NCBI RefSeq assembly: GCF_024609765.1
Contig: NZ_JANFDG010000003.1
Location: forward strand, 124,001 to 188,000
Direction: 5' to 3'
Source: Shinella pollutisoli
GTDB taxonomy: Bacteria; Pseudomonadota; Alphaproteobacteria; Rhizobiales; Rhizobiaceae
DNA: 64,000 bases
Below, one piece after another: positions 10,110 through 18,301 of this stretch (position 1 is the stretch's first letter; every line of letters starts with the position of its first letter). The translations under genes were made by a program, and so were the position numbers. A model generated the notes under the pieces. The model saw nothing but the letters and a program-made list of their open reading frames with translations, made no database searches and was not told where the DNA came from.

Positions 10110-10416
10110 CCGTGATCCATGCCGCATGCTTGCGGACGAAACGCCGGAGGCCATGCCGTTACGGGTAATTGGAAGCGGGGAAGCCTGGATCCGCCGTGCG
10201 CGGGATATGGCGGAGAGGGTGGGAATCTCGCTCGACCACCCTCAAACGCCTGAGAAACCAAGGTTCTTGAGTCGCCAAATTGGTGCCGTGTGTACCAATA
10301 TTGTGACCTTCACTTAGCCGTCAAATGCGGTGGGCGTCAATGGATTAAGCGGCCTTAAGCAGATCGTGTTCGACACCTGAGCAGTTATTTGGAACCGTGA
10401 ACTGATTGGAACTGCT
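10110..10416. other. Gene-free junction between chromosome and mobile element
   Basis: No convincing gene. The left attachment repeat of the mobile element lies at 10207-10224. Sequence before it is chromosomal flank downstream of the ankyrin gene; sequence after it is the element's left tip, which drops in GC content and contains no recognisable promoter for the leftward genes. Confidence 0.7.
10207..10224. repeat. attL, 18-bp direct repeat of the tRNA-Ser 3' end
   Basis: ATGGCGGAGAGGGTGGGA here is identical to 23452-23469, which forms the CCA, discriminator, acceptor strand and part of the T-stem of tRNA-Ser. It marks the distal end of the integrated element. Confidence 0.88.
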
Positions 10417-13400
10417 CTAACTCAGTGCTGGAAGTTCGATTCCCAGCATGATGCGGTCTGTTTCCGCCAGAATCTTGATAATCTTCTGGTAGTGGCGAAT
10501 ATCGTCCCATCCCAGCGCACGCCCCTTGCGATCCTTGAGCCACTTTTGCACGGGCCGATAACCACCGATGGGGAAATCCCAGGCAACGGCGGGCACGTTA
10601 TCGAAATACTGGGTGTTGTTAATCCAGATGCGCCCTGCATCGAAACGCGGCTTGTCTACCACGCTGTCACCGTCTCCGTCGAAGGGATAGGGCGTTGCAC
10701 CGATGGCAACATCTTCCATCAGATGCAGGCGGCGTAGTTCCTCCCCCTTTGCGCTAACAGCCCCGAACACTTCTGGCGAGGCCGGGAACGGAATGCGGGG
10801 GAAGTTGGACTTCAGGAACTCGGCGTAGGTCTGACGATAGGCGGGGCAATGCAGCACGCCATAGATGTAGTCGAACACCTTGACCTCCTCGGGACGGGCT
10901 TCGCCAGCCGCCTTGCGGAAGCTGTCCGTGCCATCGGGTGTGGAGAGCATCCCAGCTAACCCCGCCGCCTTGCGGATTCGAGCATATAGCTTGGGGTCGA
11001 AGTTCAGACTGATGGATTGGTCGAGGGTGCCTTCTTCCGGATACAGGTAGAGAGGGCAGAAATATCCACGCTCTTTTGACCGGTTGGAGACGTAGCTGTC
11101 ATCTCCGATCAAACTAGCGATAAAGACATTCGCCCAATCCCCTCCGACCCCTTGACGGCAAATCGCCAAGGCCAAGTTTGCTTTTGTGATAAAATGGCGC
11201 ATCACCCTTTCGCGTCGATGAACGGCTACGTGAGGGTCATAAACGGTGTAGCGAGTGTCGAATGGCCTGTAAGCGATAGGCGTTATTACGTTCCGCCATG
11301 CACCATCGGCCAGCGCGGATTTGGCAGTGGCATAGTTCCACTGGCTTTGCGAACATAGGCGAAATTGCTGGCGGGCTTCGGCTTCGTTCGCAGTCGAAAG
11401 CAGGCGCTCCACCTTTTCCGCAGCTTCAGCGGCGGTCCACGAAATCGCGAACTCGTCATGGGTCGTGACAATGCCCGGGGCTGGGCGGCCATTGGGTGAA
11501 AATAGGTCCGCCACAGAAAATCCGGCCTGATACGCAGCTTCCAGCACCTTGTCGGTGGGCTTGAAACGCCAAGGCGCGGCATCTGGTGAAACATCCTGTG
11601 CGGCAAGTTCGCCGGTCGTGCCGTCCCACAACCGCTGATATTTTGCTTCCCGGTCGCCCCATAGGTCGCCGTGGAACACGCTGGCCAGCTTCTTCGCCCC
11701 GCCTGCCTCACCCCGGTTCACTGCAATAATGATCGCCACGCCCTGCATGATGTCGAACACGTTTTTGTCCGGCGAACCGTCTGGGCTGACTTCCTTTTTC
11801 TTGGAATTGCCGTGCAGGTCCAGCACATAGATTCGATCAAATGTCTGGCGCAGATGATTCCGCATATCGAGGAATGTCGGGTTATCAAGATAACCGTGGT
11901 TGGTTATGAAACCCAGCACCCCTTCGCCGTTCTTCTCGATCATATGTTCGGCAAAACGGACGAACTTCACATAGTCATCTGACAGCCATTTGGCCTGTGC
12001 CGGGCGTTTCAATTCTGAGCTGACCTTGTAATCAGCCATTAGCTTTTCGATCCATTCCCCCTTGTTGGATGAATGACCAGAATAAGGCGGATTGCCGATC
12101 ACTACCATGATGGGCATTTGCCGTTTGATGTCGCTGGCGGCCTTGGCTTCCTCGGCAATGGCGCGAGACAGACCAAATAGGGTCTGTTCCACCCGCTCGC
12201 CTTCTTCAAGGCTGTTGGTAAGGTAGACACCAAGGCGGGGCGGCTTCGCCGTGGGCTTGTAGCCCAATGCGGTCAAGGTCATATCCAGTTTCATGTGGCA
12301 CATGGCGTAACTGGCCATCAGCAGTTCGAAGCCGTGGATACGCGGTATCAGGTCTTTTTCGACATAGTTGGACCATTGCCCCGGCGCGATCCCCTTCACC
12401 CGTTCGGCAACCAGCTTCACCACTTCGGCGAGAAAGGTGCCAGTGCCAGTAGCCGGATCGAGAATCTGGACGCGATGAACCTGTTTCTTGATCGTGATCG
12501 GCTTGCTTTTCTTGTCGTTCTGCCCAGTGTCCCAGTTGATTGTGATGCGGCTGGTGTCGGCCAGTCCGTCCGCTAGGCCGAACTCCGATTTGAGCACTTC
12601 GTCCACCGCACGAACTATGAAATTCACAACTGGCTCTGGCGTATACCAGACGCCACGCGCCTTGCGTTTAGCTGGGTTATATTCGGCTAGAAATACTTCA
12701 TAGAAATGGAGGAAAGGGTCTTGTCGCGCGGTCACTTTGCCGAAATTGGCCAACACTTTGGCCATGTTGGTTGCACAGAAAACATTGCACAATTCGTCTA
12801 TCACTCGGCGCAGACGTTCGTCCAAATTTGGTCCGGCTATATAGATAAATAACTGACGCAGGAATGGATTGGACCTGGGCAGAAGGTCCAACGCTTCAGC
12901 ACGAGTGAAACTGCTTGGCGTTTCATCATGTAAGCGCGCGGCAAAAAGACCGTAGGCGATGGTTTCCGCATAAATGTCAGCGAAATCTTCAACCTTAATG
13001 TCGTGAATCAGATTCGACTTGAATGCCTCATATTGGCCTATCAAATCAGTTGGTGGGGCTCCGTTATCTCGTTCCTTAAGGTCGGCACCCAGCGCGCGCG
13101 CCATTATGTCTTTGATGATCGCCGCCTTGCCTGCCATCATCTCGGCTAGTCGTCTCGACGAGGTGATGCTGAGGGGAGTGACGGTGGCGAAATCATGTAG
13201 GCGGTTTTCCAACGCGGAGAAGTTTTCTACACGCGCGGGTAGCGTCGGAATAAGGTCCGCAATAGTGATAAAGTCCACCACCTCGCCTTCGCGGATGAAC
13301 TCGAAATCCAACCCATTGGTGTAGATCAGATTGGGAAGGCCCTTTTTGTATCGCTCTTTTTGAGCTTTGCTGTAGTCATTCGAGGCAAACTTGCGAACAT

Positions 13401-13653
13401 CCCTGCCAATGTCCTTTGCCTCGCACCAACCGATAGCGATGTCTCCACGATTGAATACGAAATCGGGCGCACCAACGTCAGTGATATGTTTCGGCTCGTT
13501 GATAACGGTGAGCGCCGGATCAATAGCATTAAAGAGCTTGGCCAACGCGGGACGGAAGCTATGTTCGGTTGTCTGTCCACTCGCGTAAAGCGCACGAATT
13601 TCGTTGATATAACCCTGAATATCCATCGCGCTATCTAGAACAAGATGTTTCAT
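10417..13653 (-). CDS. Single-chain restriction-modification enzyme (type ISP/IIG-like, no helicase)
   Basis: This 1078-residue protein has a PD-(D/E)xK-like nuclease region at its N-terminus (D64 in APDFVF, E78 and K80 in CEAKD). A helical linker and an N6-adenine methyltransferase follow, with motif I DPATGTGTF near residue 397 and motif IV NPPY near 520. A long C-terminal region (about 650-1078) probably recognises DNA. Nuclease, methylase and specificity in one chain are typical of type IIG and type ISP enzymes. Type ISP proteins of about 1,570 residues also carry a helicase, which is missing here. A later in-frame ATG (MDIQGYINEIR, 27 bases downstream) is an alternative start. It is the cargo nearest the left end of the element and stands alone. 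Confidence 0.88.
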   Translation of the reverse strand: MKHLVLDSAMDIQGYINEIRALYASGQTTEHSFRPALAKLFNAIDPALTVINEPKHITDVGAPDFVFNRGDIAIGWCEAKDIGRDVRKFASNDYSKAQKERYKKGLPNLIYTNGLDFEFIREGEVVDFITIADLIPTLPARVENFSALENRLHDFATVTPLSITSSRRLAEMMAGKAAIIKDIMARALGADLKERDNGAPPTDLIGQYEAFKSNLIHDIKVEDFADIYAETIAYGLFAARLHDETPSSFTRAEALDLLPRSNPFLRQLFIYIAGPNLDERLRRVIDELCNVFCATNMAKVLANFGKVTARQDPFLHFYEVFLAEYNPAKRKARGVWYTPEPVVNFIVRAVDEVLKSEFGLADGLADTSRITINWDTGQNDKKSKPITIKKQVHRVQILDPATGTGTFLAEVVKLVAERVKGIAPGQWSNYVEKDLIPRIHGFELLMASYAMCHMKLDMTLTALGYKPTAKPPRLGVYLTNSLEEGERVEQTLFGLSRAIAEEAKAASDIKRQMPIMVVIGNPPYSGHSSNKGEWIEKLMADYKVSSELKRPAQAKWLSDDYVKFVRFAEHMIEKNGEGVLGFITNHGYLDNPTFLDMRNHLRQTFDRIYVLDLHGNSKKKEVSPDGSPDKNVFDIMQGVAIIIAVNRGEAGGAKKLASVFHGDLWGDREAKYQRLWDGTTGELAAQDVSPDAAPWRFKPTDKVLEAAYQAGFSVADLFSPNGRPAPGIVTTHDEFAISWTAAEAAEKVERLLSTANEAEARQQFRLCSQSQWNYATAKSALADGAWRNVITPIAYRPFDTRYTVYDPHVAVHRRERVMRHFITKANLALAICRQGVGGDWANVFIASLIGDDSYVSNRSKERGYFCPLYLYPEEGTLDQSISLNFDPKLYARIRKAAGLAGMLSTPDGTDSFRKAAGEARPEEVKVFDYIYGVLHCPAYRQTYAEFLKSNFPRIPFPASPEVFGAVSAKGEELRRLHLMEDVAIGATPYPFDGDGDSVVDKPRFDAGRIWINNTQYFDNVPAVAWDFPIGGYRPVQKWLKDRKGRALGWDDIRHYQKIIKILAETDRIMLGIELPALS

Positions 13654-13781
13654 TTAGGCAATCGCCAACAACGCGGGGGATCAAGACGGCATTCATCCGA
13701 CAATGCGCTCCCTTGTGTTTTTTGTCCCCCGTTTTCGGTCTCTCGAGCCCAGTTTTCTCCAGATTGCTATACAGGATCAAT

Positions 13782-13827
13782 AACTGACGATGACCGAGTC
13801 GTCATGTCGATTCGGCCATCGTCAGTT
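13782..13827. repeat. Imperfect long hairpin with perfect 11-bp arms
   Basis: AACTGACGATG (13782-13792) and CATCGTCAGTT (13817-13827) are exact inverted copies; inside them CCGA and TCGG can pair after one mismatch. It begins 1 bp past the stop of the upstream mobilization-operon gene and lies about 130 bp before the restriction gene start. It has no clear T-run, so it may be a terminator, an operator or both. Confidence 0.5.
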
Positions 13828-13828
13828 G

Positions 13829-14464
13829 TCAAGGTTTGGGCGACTGCGGATCATCTTCAGGTTTATCGTCGTCACCTGGCTTCGGCGGTTTCAATTCATG
13901 TTCCGTGTCCGAGGGAACGGAAGGTCCGCCCCCCGATTTCTTCTGGGCCTCGACCCAGGCGAGCGTAGCCTTGAGCATCAGGACATGGGCATCCTCCTCG
14001 CTGGCATCCGGGCGGAAACAGCGTGACAGCTCTGACCAGAGGTGCCGTTCCTCAACGTGCGCAAGCCAGTCCAGCGCCTCGACAGGAGCGGATTTGCGCA
14101 GCTCGTCAAGCGCATCCCGCCGTGTGGCTCCGCCCTGGCGGATATGCTCGACGAGCACTGGGTATGGCACCTTGCCTTTACTCAGAACGATATCAAGATA
14201 CCGTGTCGGCACCCCGAGATGCCGCGCAGCTTCGATGCGTTGGACCTGCCGCGGGGACATGGCCGGCGCGACGTAGCGCTGAGGGGCCGATACAGGTGCG
14301 GCAACCGGCATCCTGCCGAGGAGAAAGCCGAAGATGCCGAGCAATTGCATGGCTGACGATGCCGCGGGATTGTTCATCTGGGCGCGGCGAGCTTCAAGCC
14401 AGCGCTTGCGTGCGCGATCATAACAGGTGCGGCGTCTTTTCTCCTTGTGAATATCTGGTTTCAT
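13829..14464 (-). CDS. Unknown protein of the mobilization operon
   Basis: A 211-residue protein I do not recognise. The N-terminus is strongly basic (KEKRRRTCYDRARKRWLEARR), followed by a hydrophobic stretch (AMQLLGIFGFLLG, about 38-50). The middle is helical and the C-terminus is proline- and acid-rich (KPPKPGDDDKPEDDPQSPKP). Its ATG overlaps the relaxase stop by 4 bp, so it is translated from the mob transcript. A basic start, a single possible membrane segment and an acidic tail would suit a helper of DNA processing or of docking at a transfer apparatus, but that is guesswork. Confidence 0.75.
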   Translation of the reverse strand: MKPDIHKEKRRRTCYDRARKRWLEARRAQMNNPAASSAMQLLGIFGFLLGRMPVAAPVSAPQRYVAPAMSPRQVQRIEAARHLGVPTRYLDIVLSKGKVPYPVLVEHIRQGGATRRDALDELRKSAPVEALDWLAHVEERHLWSELSRCFRPDASEEDAHVLMLKATLAWVEAQKKSGGGPSVPSDTEHELKPPKPGDDDKPEDDPQSPKP

Positions 14465-15648
14465 GATCTGATCCTCCTCGTCAGATCATAGCTCGGGCTT
14501 TTCTCCTCGATCGGTTCCGCCGGCGTGATTGTTTTCTGTACGCGCTTTGCTTCCGCAATCCGCCATGCAAGGCGATCCCTTTCCGGGGCGAGCATCGACA
14601 TGATGGAGACGGCCAGTTCCATCGCCCGCCTGAGGAGATCGTCCAGGTCCAGTTTCGTAAGACGGTGTAGAAACAACGCCTCACGCGCTCGCGCTATCGA
14701 CGCGGTAGCCGATCGACCTTTTCGGTGAGGCTTTTCAGCGCCGTGGCTTGCATGTGCTGCGCGTCGAGTATCGAACCCAGGATTTCCATGAGTTGCGCTA
14801 TTCGGTCTGGCCCCTCTGGTGGCTCCAGAAGCGCGAGAAGCGGCAAGAGCCGTTCGGTGTTGCGCTCTGTTGCCATGATCATGCTCCGATACTCGGGGCG
14901 GACTTCTGCTGTGTCGTTCATTGGGGACTTCCTCCTGTAGGTGTTTCTCGAATTCGGCGCGCTTCACGCCGGCCGCACGGCACGCGGCGGAAACGAATGC
15001 TCCGCTCTCGACGGAGACCAGGATCGCGCCCTTCTCGCCCTCGGCAATGCGGAGCCCCTGGCGGTGAAGTTCGGCACGAAACGCCGCGCCCCCTTCGGCA
15101 AAGGATTTTCTCAACGCGGTGCGGTCGAAACTCGGCGCAACCCGCTCCGCCCGTTTACGTGCGGTGTCGGAAAAGCCTTCTGCCCGGTCACGTCGTCTTT
15201 CGGCGCGCGCTGGCTGGACGGTCTCGCCGTGGTCCAATTCGTAGCGGCGGGCGAGGTCTTCAAAACGCCGATAGTCATTCTTGCAGTCGAGCACCCGCAA
15301 CGTCCCGGGATCGACCTCGGCAACGGCAAGGTGAAAATGGCTCCGGCCATTTTTGATGTGGCGGACGATGAGGCGCGGTCGATTGGGACCGATATGGAAT
15401 TCCGCATCCACCGATCTGAGGAATTCGGATAATTGCCCTGGGGTCATCTCCCGCTCGGGAGAGATCGAGAGATGGCGGATGCTGTATCGACAGCCTTTTG
15501 CGGAGGCGAGCGCGTGGGCATCATGAAGGGCGATCCTATCACCCGCCAGAATCTCGATCCGTTCATTTTCATCGGTTTTGTCGAGCAGATGGCGGACCAG
15601 ATACTGAACCCCGCCGGCACGATTGATCCGGGTCGTCTGCACGATCAT
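14461..15648 (-). CDS. Relaxase / mobilization nuclease
   Basis: This 395-residue protein nicks the element at oriT and leads the strand during transfer. The N-terminal domain carries a likely catalytic Tyr16 (GGVQYLVRHL) and the metal-binding histidine motif with H97, H104 and H106 (RHIKNGRSHFHLAVAEV), as in VirD2/MobA-type relaxases. From about residue 243 to 318 the frame encodes an Arg/Ser/His-rich stretch that overlaps a second gene in another frame. A plausible helical tail then follows. It overlaps mobC at its start and the next gene at its stop by 4 bp each. It is either one protein with a low-complexity linker or, less likely, a relaxase damaged by a frameshift. Confidence 0.88.
   Translation of the reverse strand: MIVQTTRINRAGGVQYLVRHLLDKTDENERIEILAGDRIALHDAHALASAKGCRYSIRHLSISPEREMTPGQLSEFLRSVDAEFHIGPNRPRLIVRHIKNGRSHFHLAVAEVDPGTLRVLDCKNDYRRFEDLARRYELDHGETVQPARAERRRDRAEGFSDTARKRAERVAPSFDRTALRKSFAEGGAAFRAELHRQGLRIAEGEKGAILVSVESGAFVSAACRAAGVKRAEFEKHLQEEVPNERHSRSPPRVSEHDHGNRAQHRTALAASRASGATRGARPNSATHGNPGFDTRRAAHASHGAEKPHRKGRSATASIARAREALFLHRLTKLDLDDLLRRAMELAVSIMSMLAPERDRLAWRIAEAKRVQKTITPAEPIEEKSPSYDLTRRIRS
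14694..14921 (-). CDS. Small gene nested inside the relaxase gene in another frame
   Basis: A 75-residue ORF (MNDTAEVRPEYRSMIM...LPRR) lies wholly within the relaxase gene on the same strand. A consensus AGGAGG sits nine bases before its ATG. Its sequence is a balanced, helix-forming protein (LLPLLALLEPPEGPDRIAQLMEILGSILDAQ), while the relaxase frame over the same bases has the basic, serine-rich look of a shadow frame. This suggests the small ORF is the frame under selection here. The arrangement parallels mobB inside mobA of RSF1010, although no similarity in sequence is claimed. Possible role: accessory relaxosome protein. Confidence 0.65.
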   Translation of the reverse strand: MNDTAEVRPEYRSMIMATERNTERLLPLLALLEPPEGPDRIAQLMEILGSILDAQHMQATALKSLTEKVDRLPRR

Positions 15649-15968
15649 GAGATGATCTCCCGAAGGCGACCGCGCAGCTTGTCGAGTTCTGCGAGGGCCG
15701 ACACGAGTTCGGCATCGTGGCCTGACAATTTGCCCGCGTTTGCGCGACGGGCCAATTGATTGATGTTGCCACCGATACGGCCCAGTTCGGCCAAGGTCCG
15801 AGCCAGCAAGCCGACATGAGTGGCATCAAAAGACCGGACAGGCATACGAACGCCGAGTGCGGCACGGCGGAGCAAGTCCGACAATGACAGACCTCGGGCA
15901 ATGGCGCGGTCCTTCATTGCCGTTGCCTCGTCACGGCTGGCGCGAATCCGGATGATCTGATCCCGCAT
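15645..15968 (-). CDS. mobC: MobC-like relaxosome accessory protein
   Basis: A 107-residue protein starting MRDQIIRIRASRDEATAMKDRA. It has a ribbon-helix-helix-like N-terminus (LSLSDLLRRAALG) and the MobC signature IGGNINQLARRANAG. MobC proteins bind oriT and help the relaxase melt DNA around nic. The ATG at 15968 was chosen because AGGAG precedes it by eight bases; a longer in-frame start at 16052 would add an atypical Pro/Arg-rich leader. It is the first gene of the mob operon and overlaps the relaxase start by 4 bp. Confidence 0.85.
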   Translation of the reverse strand: MRDQIIRIRASRDEATAMKDRAIARGLSLSDLLRRAALGVRMPVRSFDATHVGLLARTLAELGRIGGNINQLARRANAGKLSGHDAELVSALAELDKLRGRLREIIS

Positions 15969-16354
15969 CGATCGTCTCCTGTTCGGCCCGTCTCGGGCCG
16001 TGAGGGGGTTCACGGGGGAGCTTGCTTCCCCTGACCAGCGGCGTGGGCACACGCCATTGCTGGCTCCCCTTTCTGTCTTCTGAGAAAAAGGATGCGATCA
16101 GGACTCCGCCGGCGCAAATAGCGCCAGGTCTCGGAGGGAGACAGATGGTTCCGCCTCCGCATGATCATCGTGGGTTTCGGGATGGAAGTGCGGGTTGCCG
16201 GATGCCGCGACGACGGCGGCATCTATCCGGACCATGGCGATTTCTACTGGGTATCAAACATCATCCATGTCACGGAATCGCACTGTATGGGCCTCCCTGA
16301 CGGTCGTTTTTTGACCTGGAAGCCCAAAATAGGCAGATTCTCGGCATCTTGGCC
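15969..16354. other. Gene-free region upstream of mobC, likely holding oriT and the mob promoter
   Basis: No credible gene; the ORFs here are short and continue as shadows of the methyltransferase. The stretch separates mobC from the methyltransferase gene and contains several inverted repeats, including the strong hairpin at 16035-16063 and GGCGC-AAATA-GCGCC near 16108-16122. Confidence 0.6.
16035..16063. other. Candidate oriT hairpin
   Basis: CCAGC-GGCGTG (16035-16045), loop GGCA, CACGCC (16050-16055), then ATT and GCTGG (16059-16063) form an 11-bp stem with a three-base bulge, about 67 bp upstream of mobC. Relaxase origins usually have such an inverted repeat beside the nic site, close to mobC. 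I see no sequence that securely matches a known nic consensus. Confidence 0.35.
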
Positions 16355-17731
16355 TCAAGCGGCCTGTTTCAGCGTCGTGACAGATTCCAGCTCTGGAAGA
16401 ACCGATACGGCCGGCCGACGTGGTTTCCGTTTCTTCTGGAGCTTTGATGCCTCGAATTCTGCGAGCACGGAAAGCGCCCGTCGTAGATCGCTCTTCGTGT
16501 TTTTCGGTAGCGCATCGAAACCAGACGCGGCTTCAAGCGCAAGGAGTTCGTGGCCCATATCCGCGAAGGTTCTGCCGTGAAGCAGACGCCGCGCCCTGCC
16601 AACATTGGCTTTGATATTGTGCGCCGTTGTCCGGGTACGCCCGACGCGGACAAGCCAATCGACAAACCGCCCCTCGATCGCGGGAACCGATTGCCCCTGG
16701 TGGCGCTCAAGGATGATTTCTCCGAGCGCGCGCGCCACCGGCGCGGGCACCGCGTTGGCGATCATCTGCAAGACATCGCGCTTCGGTATATCGCCCCACG
16801 TCCACTCGGCGGGGAAACCTTGAATGCGAGCGATTTGATCGACGCTGAGCACCGCCGTGTCCGTTGCCGTAACTGGATCGAGGTGATGGGGCGCACTCAG
16901 ATAACGCGGCGTCGGCCGTTCCCAGGATGTGCGGGTGATCGTAGCAATAGGCTCATCGATCGAGCGGACCCCGCGTCCGCCGCGAACTGGCCGGGAATAT
17001 ACGTATCCGTTTTCCAGCAAGGCCACATCGGCGGGATGGTATCTGTGACCTTCTGGAAGCGATCGGATCGACCGTTCCCGGATTGTCGGTGCGGATTCAT
17101 CGGCCGAGTAAAAGGAGCGTCGGGCATCTGATGTTGCGGGGAAAAACACGGCATCTGGCACCGCCGAGCCGAAAAACTGGCGCAACGTCATCGGTGCTGC
17201 GGATGCCTTCGTGGCAATGGCCGATTGAAGGAAACCGTCCTTCTCTCCCAATCGCCCGACGACAAAAAGACGCCGCCGAGATTGCGGCACCCCGAAATAG
17301 GCGGCGTTGATTTTGGATTCCGAAAGTCCATAGCCGGCGCGTTTCAGCATGGCGCGCGACTCGGCCCAAGCTTCTGACTTCTGGGCTTGTGTCACATTTT
17401 CCATGATGAACCACTGAGGGCGAACCGTCGTCACGACGATTGCGAACGCGATGGTCATGGACGCATTCTTCCCTTCCTCGCGTCTGCCGGCGAGCGAATA
17501 GTCCTGACACGGCGGACCACCACAAATGATATCTGGCGCAAGCGCCGATATTTCCGGAACGACGGTGAGGAGATTATTCAGGTCGGCCTCGACCACATGA
17601 GGTCCGATATTTCGGCGGTAGGTTTCCACCGCGGCGGGCCAGGCATCGTATGCCCGAACAACGTCAAATCCCGCATCGACAAGGCCGCGGGACATCCCGC
17701 CAGCACCACAAAACAACTCAACCGCTCGCAC
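16355..17731 (-). CDS. C5 cytosine DNA methyltransferase
   Basis: A 458-residue methyltransferase that transfers a methyl group from SAM to cytosine C5. Motif I is ELFCGAGGMSRG (residues 5-16), motif IV GGPPCQDYS with catalytic Cys75, motif VI ENV (111-113), motif VIII QSRRR; the variable target-recognition region and motifs IX-X follow. The frame stays open 159 bases upstream, but that extension is serine-rich and overlaps the next gene. I therefore use the GTG at 17731, which follows AGGGG and leaves the usual few residues before motif I. No cognate endonuclease is adjacent, so it may be an orphan or protect the element. Confidence 0.9.
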   Translation of the reverse strand: MRAVELFCGAGGMSRGLVDAGFDVVRAYDAWPAAVETYRRNIGPHVVEADLNNLLTVVPEISALAPDIICGGPPCQDYSLAGRREEGKNASMTIAFAIVVTTVRPQWFIMENVTQAQKSEAWAESRAMLKRAGYGLSESKINAAYFGVPQSRRRLFVVGRLGEKDGFLQSAIATKASAAPMTLRQFFGSAVPDAVFFPATSDARRSFYSADESAPTIRERSIRSLPEGHRYHPADVALLENGYVYSRPVRGGRGVRSIDEPIATITRTSWERPTPRYLSAPHHLDPVTATDTAVLSVDQIARIQGFPAEWTWGDIPKRDVLQMIANAVPAPVARALGEIILERHQGQSVPAIEGRFVDWLVRVGRTRTTAHNIKANVGRARRLLHGRTFADMGHELLALEAASGFDALPKNTKSDLRRALSVLAEFEASKLQKKRKPRRPAVSVLPELESVTTLKQAA

Positions 17732-17750
17732 GAAACCCCTGCCATGCCTA

Positions 17751-17768
17751 TCATGTACTTGTACATGA
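17751..17768. promoter_or_regulatory. Palindrome just upstream of the methyltransferase start
   Basis: TCATGTAC-TT-GTACATGA is a perfect 8+8 bp palindrome that ends 20 bp upstream of the GTG start. The position suits an operator for autoregulation by the methyltransferase or for a small DNA-binding protein such as the RHH protein encoded upstream. Confidence 0.55.
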
Positions 17769-17819
17769 GGTTTCTTCACATGCCAGGGGTTACGAAAATG
17801 CGAATATCGAGCAGCGGTG

Positions 17820-18038
17820 TCAGCGTCCGTTTTCGTGTTGCTCGATTCTGAGGATGAGCTGCCAGGCTTCATCCAGCCGCACCCTGACATCGGTTAGTGC
17901 GCATGAAACGTTGTATCCGTCAGTCGTTCCGAGGTAATCAAAACGGTCTGCCGCGGTCTCAATCTCATCCCGAAGGCGACGATACTTCTCGACATTCAGA
18001 GGAAAATCTGGCGTTGGGATGTCGGTGAATTTCCTCAT
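17820..18038 (-). CDS. Small unknown protein
   Basis: A 72-residue protein (MRKFTDIPTPDFPLNVEKYRRLRDEIE...) not recognised. It is mostly helical and acidic toward the end. Its ATG overlaps the stop of the gene before it by 4 bp, which supports this start over a longer frame open from 18305 whose extension is a shadow of that gene. It is the last of a coupled pair lying just upstream of the methyltransferase gene. Confidence 0.6.
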   Translation of the reverse strand: MRKFTDIPTPDFPLNVEKYRRLRDEIETAADRFDYLGTTDGYNVSCALTDVRVRLDEAWQLILRIEQHENGR

Positions 18039-18289
18039 ATCGGCCTCGCCAGCTTGGCCCATTTCTGCGTGCGATAAGCAGGATTGAATGCCCGGACGAT
18101 ATCGCATTGCCAAGGGTCGAGACGCCACCAGGCACCTTCCTCGTCCTTGGCAAAACTGGGATTCGTGTGCTCCAGTGCGTTGAGTGCCAGCCCGATTGTC
18201 ATGCGTTCGGTCGTGGACCCTGGCAAGTCTCCCACGGCGATTTCGCCCCGTGCCACCTGGCCGATTTTCTCGATGATCTTTTCTCTCAT
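18035..18289 (-). CDS. Small unknown protein
   Basis: An 84-residue protein (MREKIIEKIGQVARGEIAVGDLPGSTTERM...) not recognised. The N-terminal half is amphipathic helix; the C-terminal half contains aromatic residues (GAWWRLDPWQCDIVRAFNPAY). It is followed with 4-bp overlap by the 72-residue gene and lies 12 bp after the 114-residue gene, so all belong to one leftward operon. Confidence 0.6.
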   Translation of the reverse strand: MREKIIEKIGQVARGEIAVGDLPGSTTERMTIGLALNALEHTNPSFAKDEEGAWWRLDPWQCDIVRAFNPAYRTQKWAKLARPI

Positions 18290-18301
18290 GCCGTTTTCCT
18301 C

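Noticed and set aside
14023-14466. Plus-strand ORFs opposite the mob genes
   Set aside because: Shadows of the relaxase and its downstream gene, without signals.
16161-16580. 139-codon plus-strand ORF upstream of the methyltransferase end
   Set aside because: Its second half is antisense to the methyltransferase and the first half has no ribosome site or family match.
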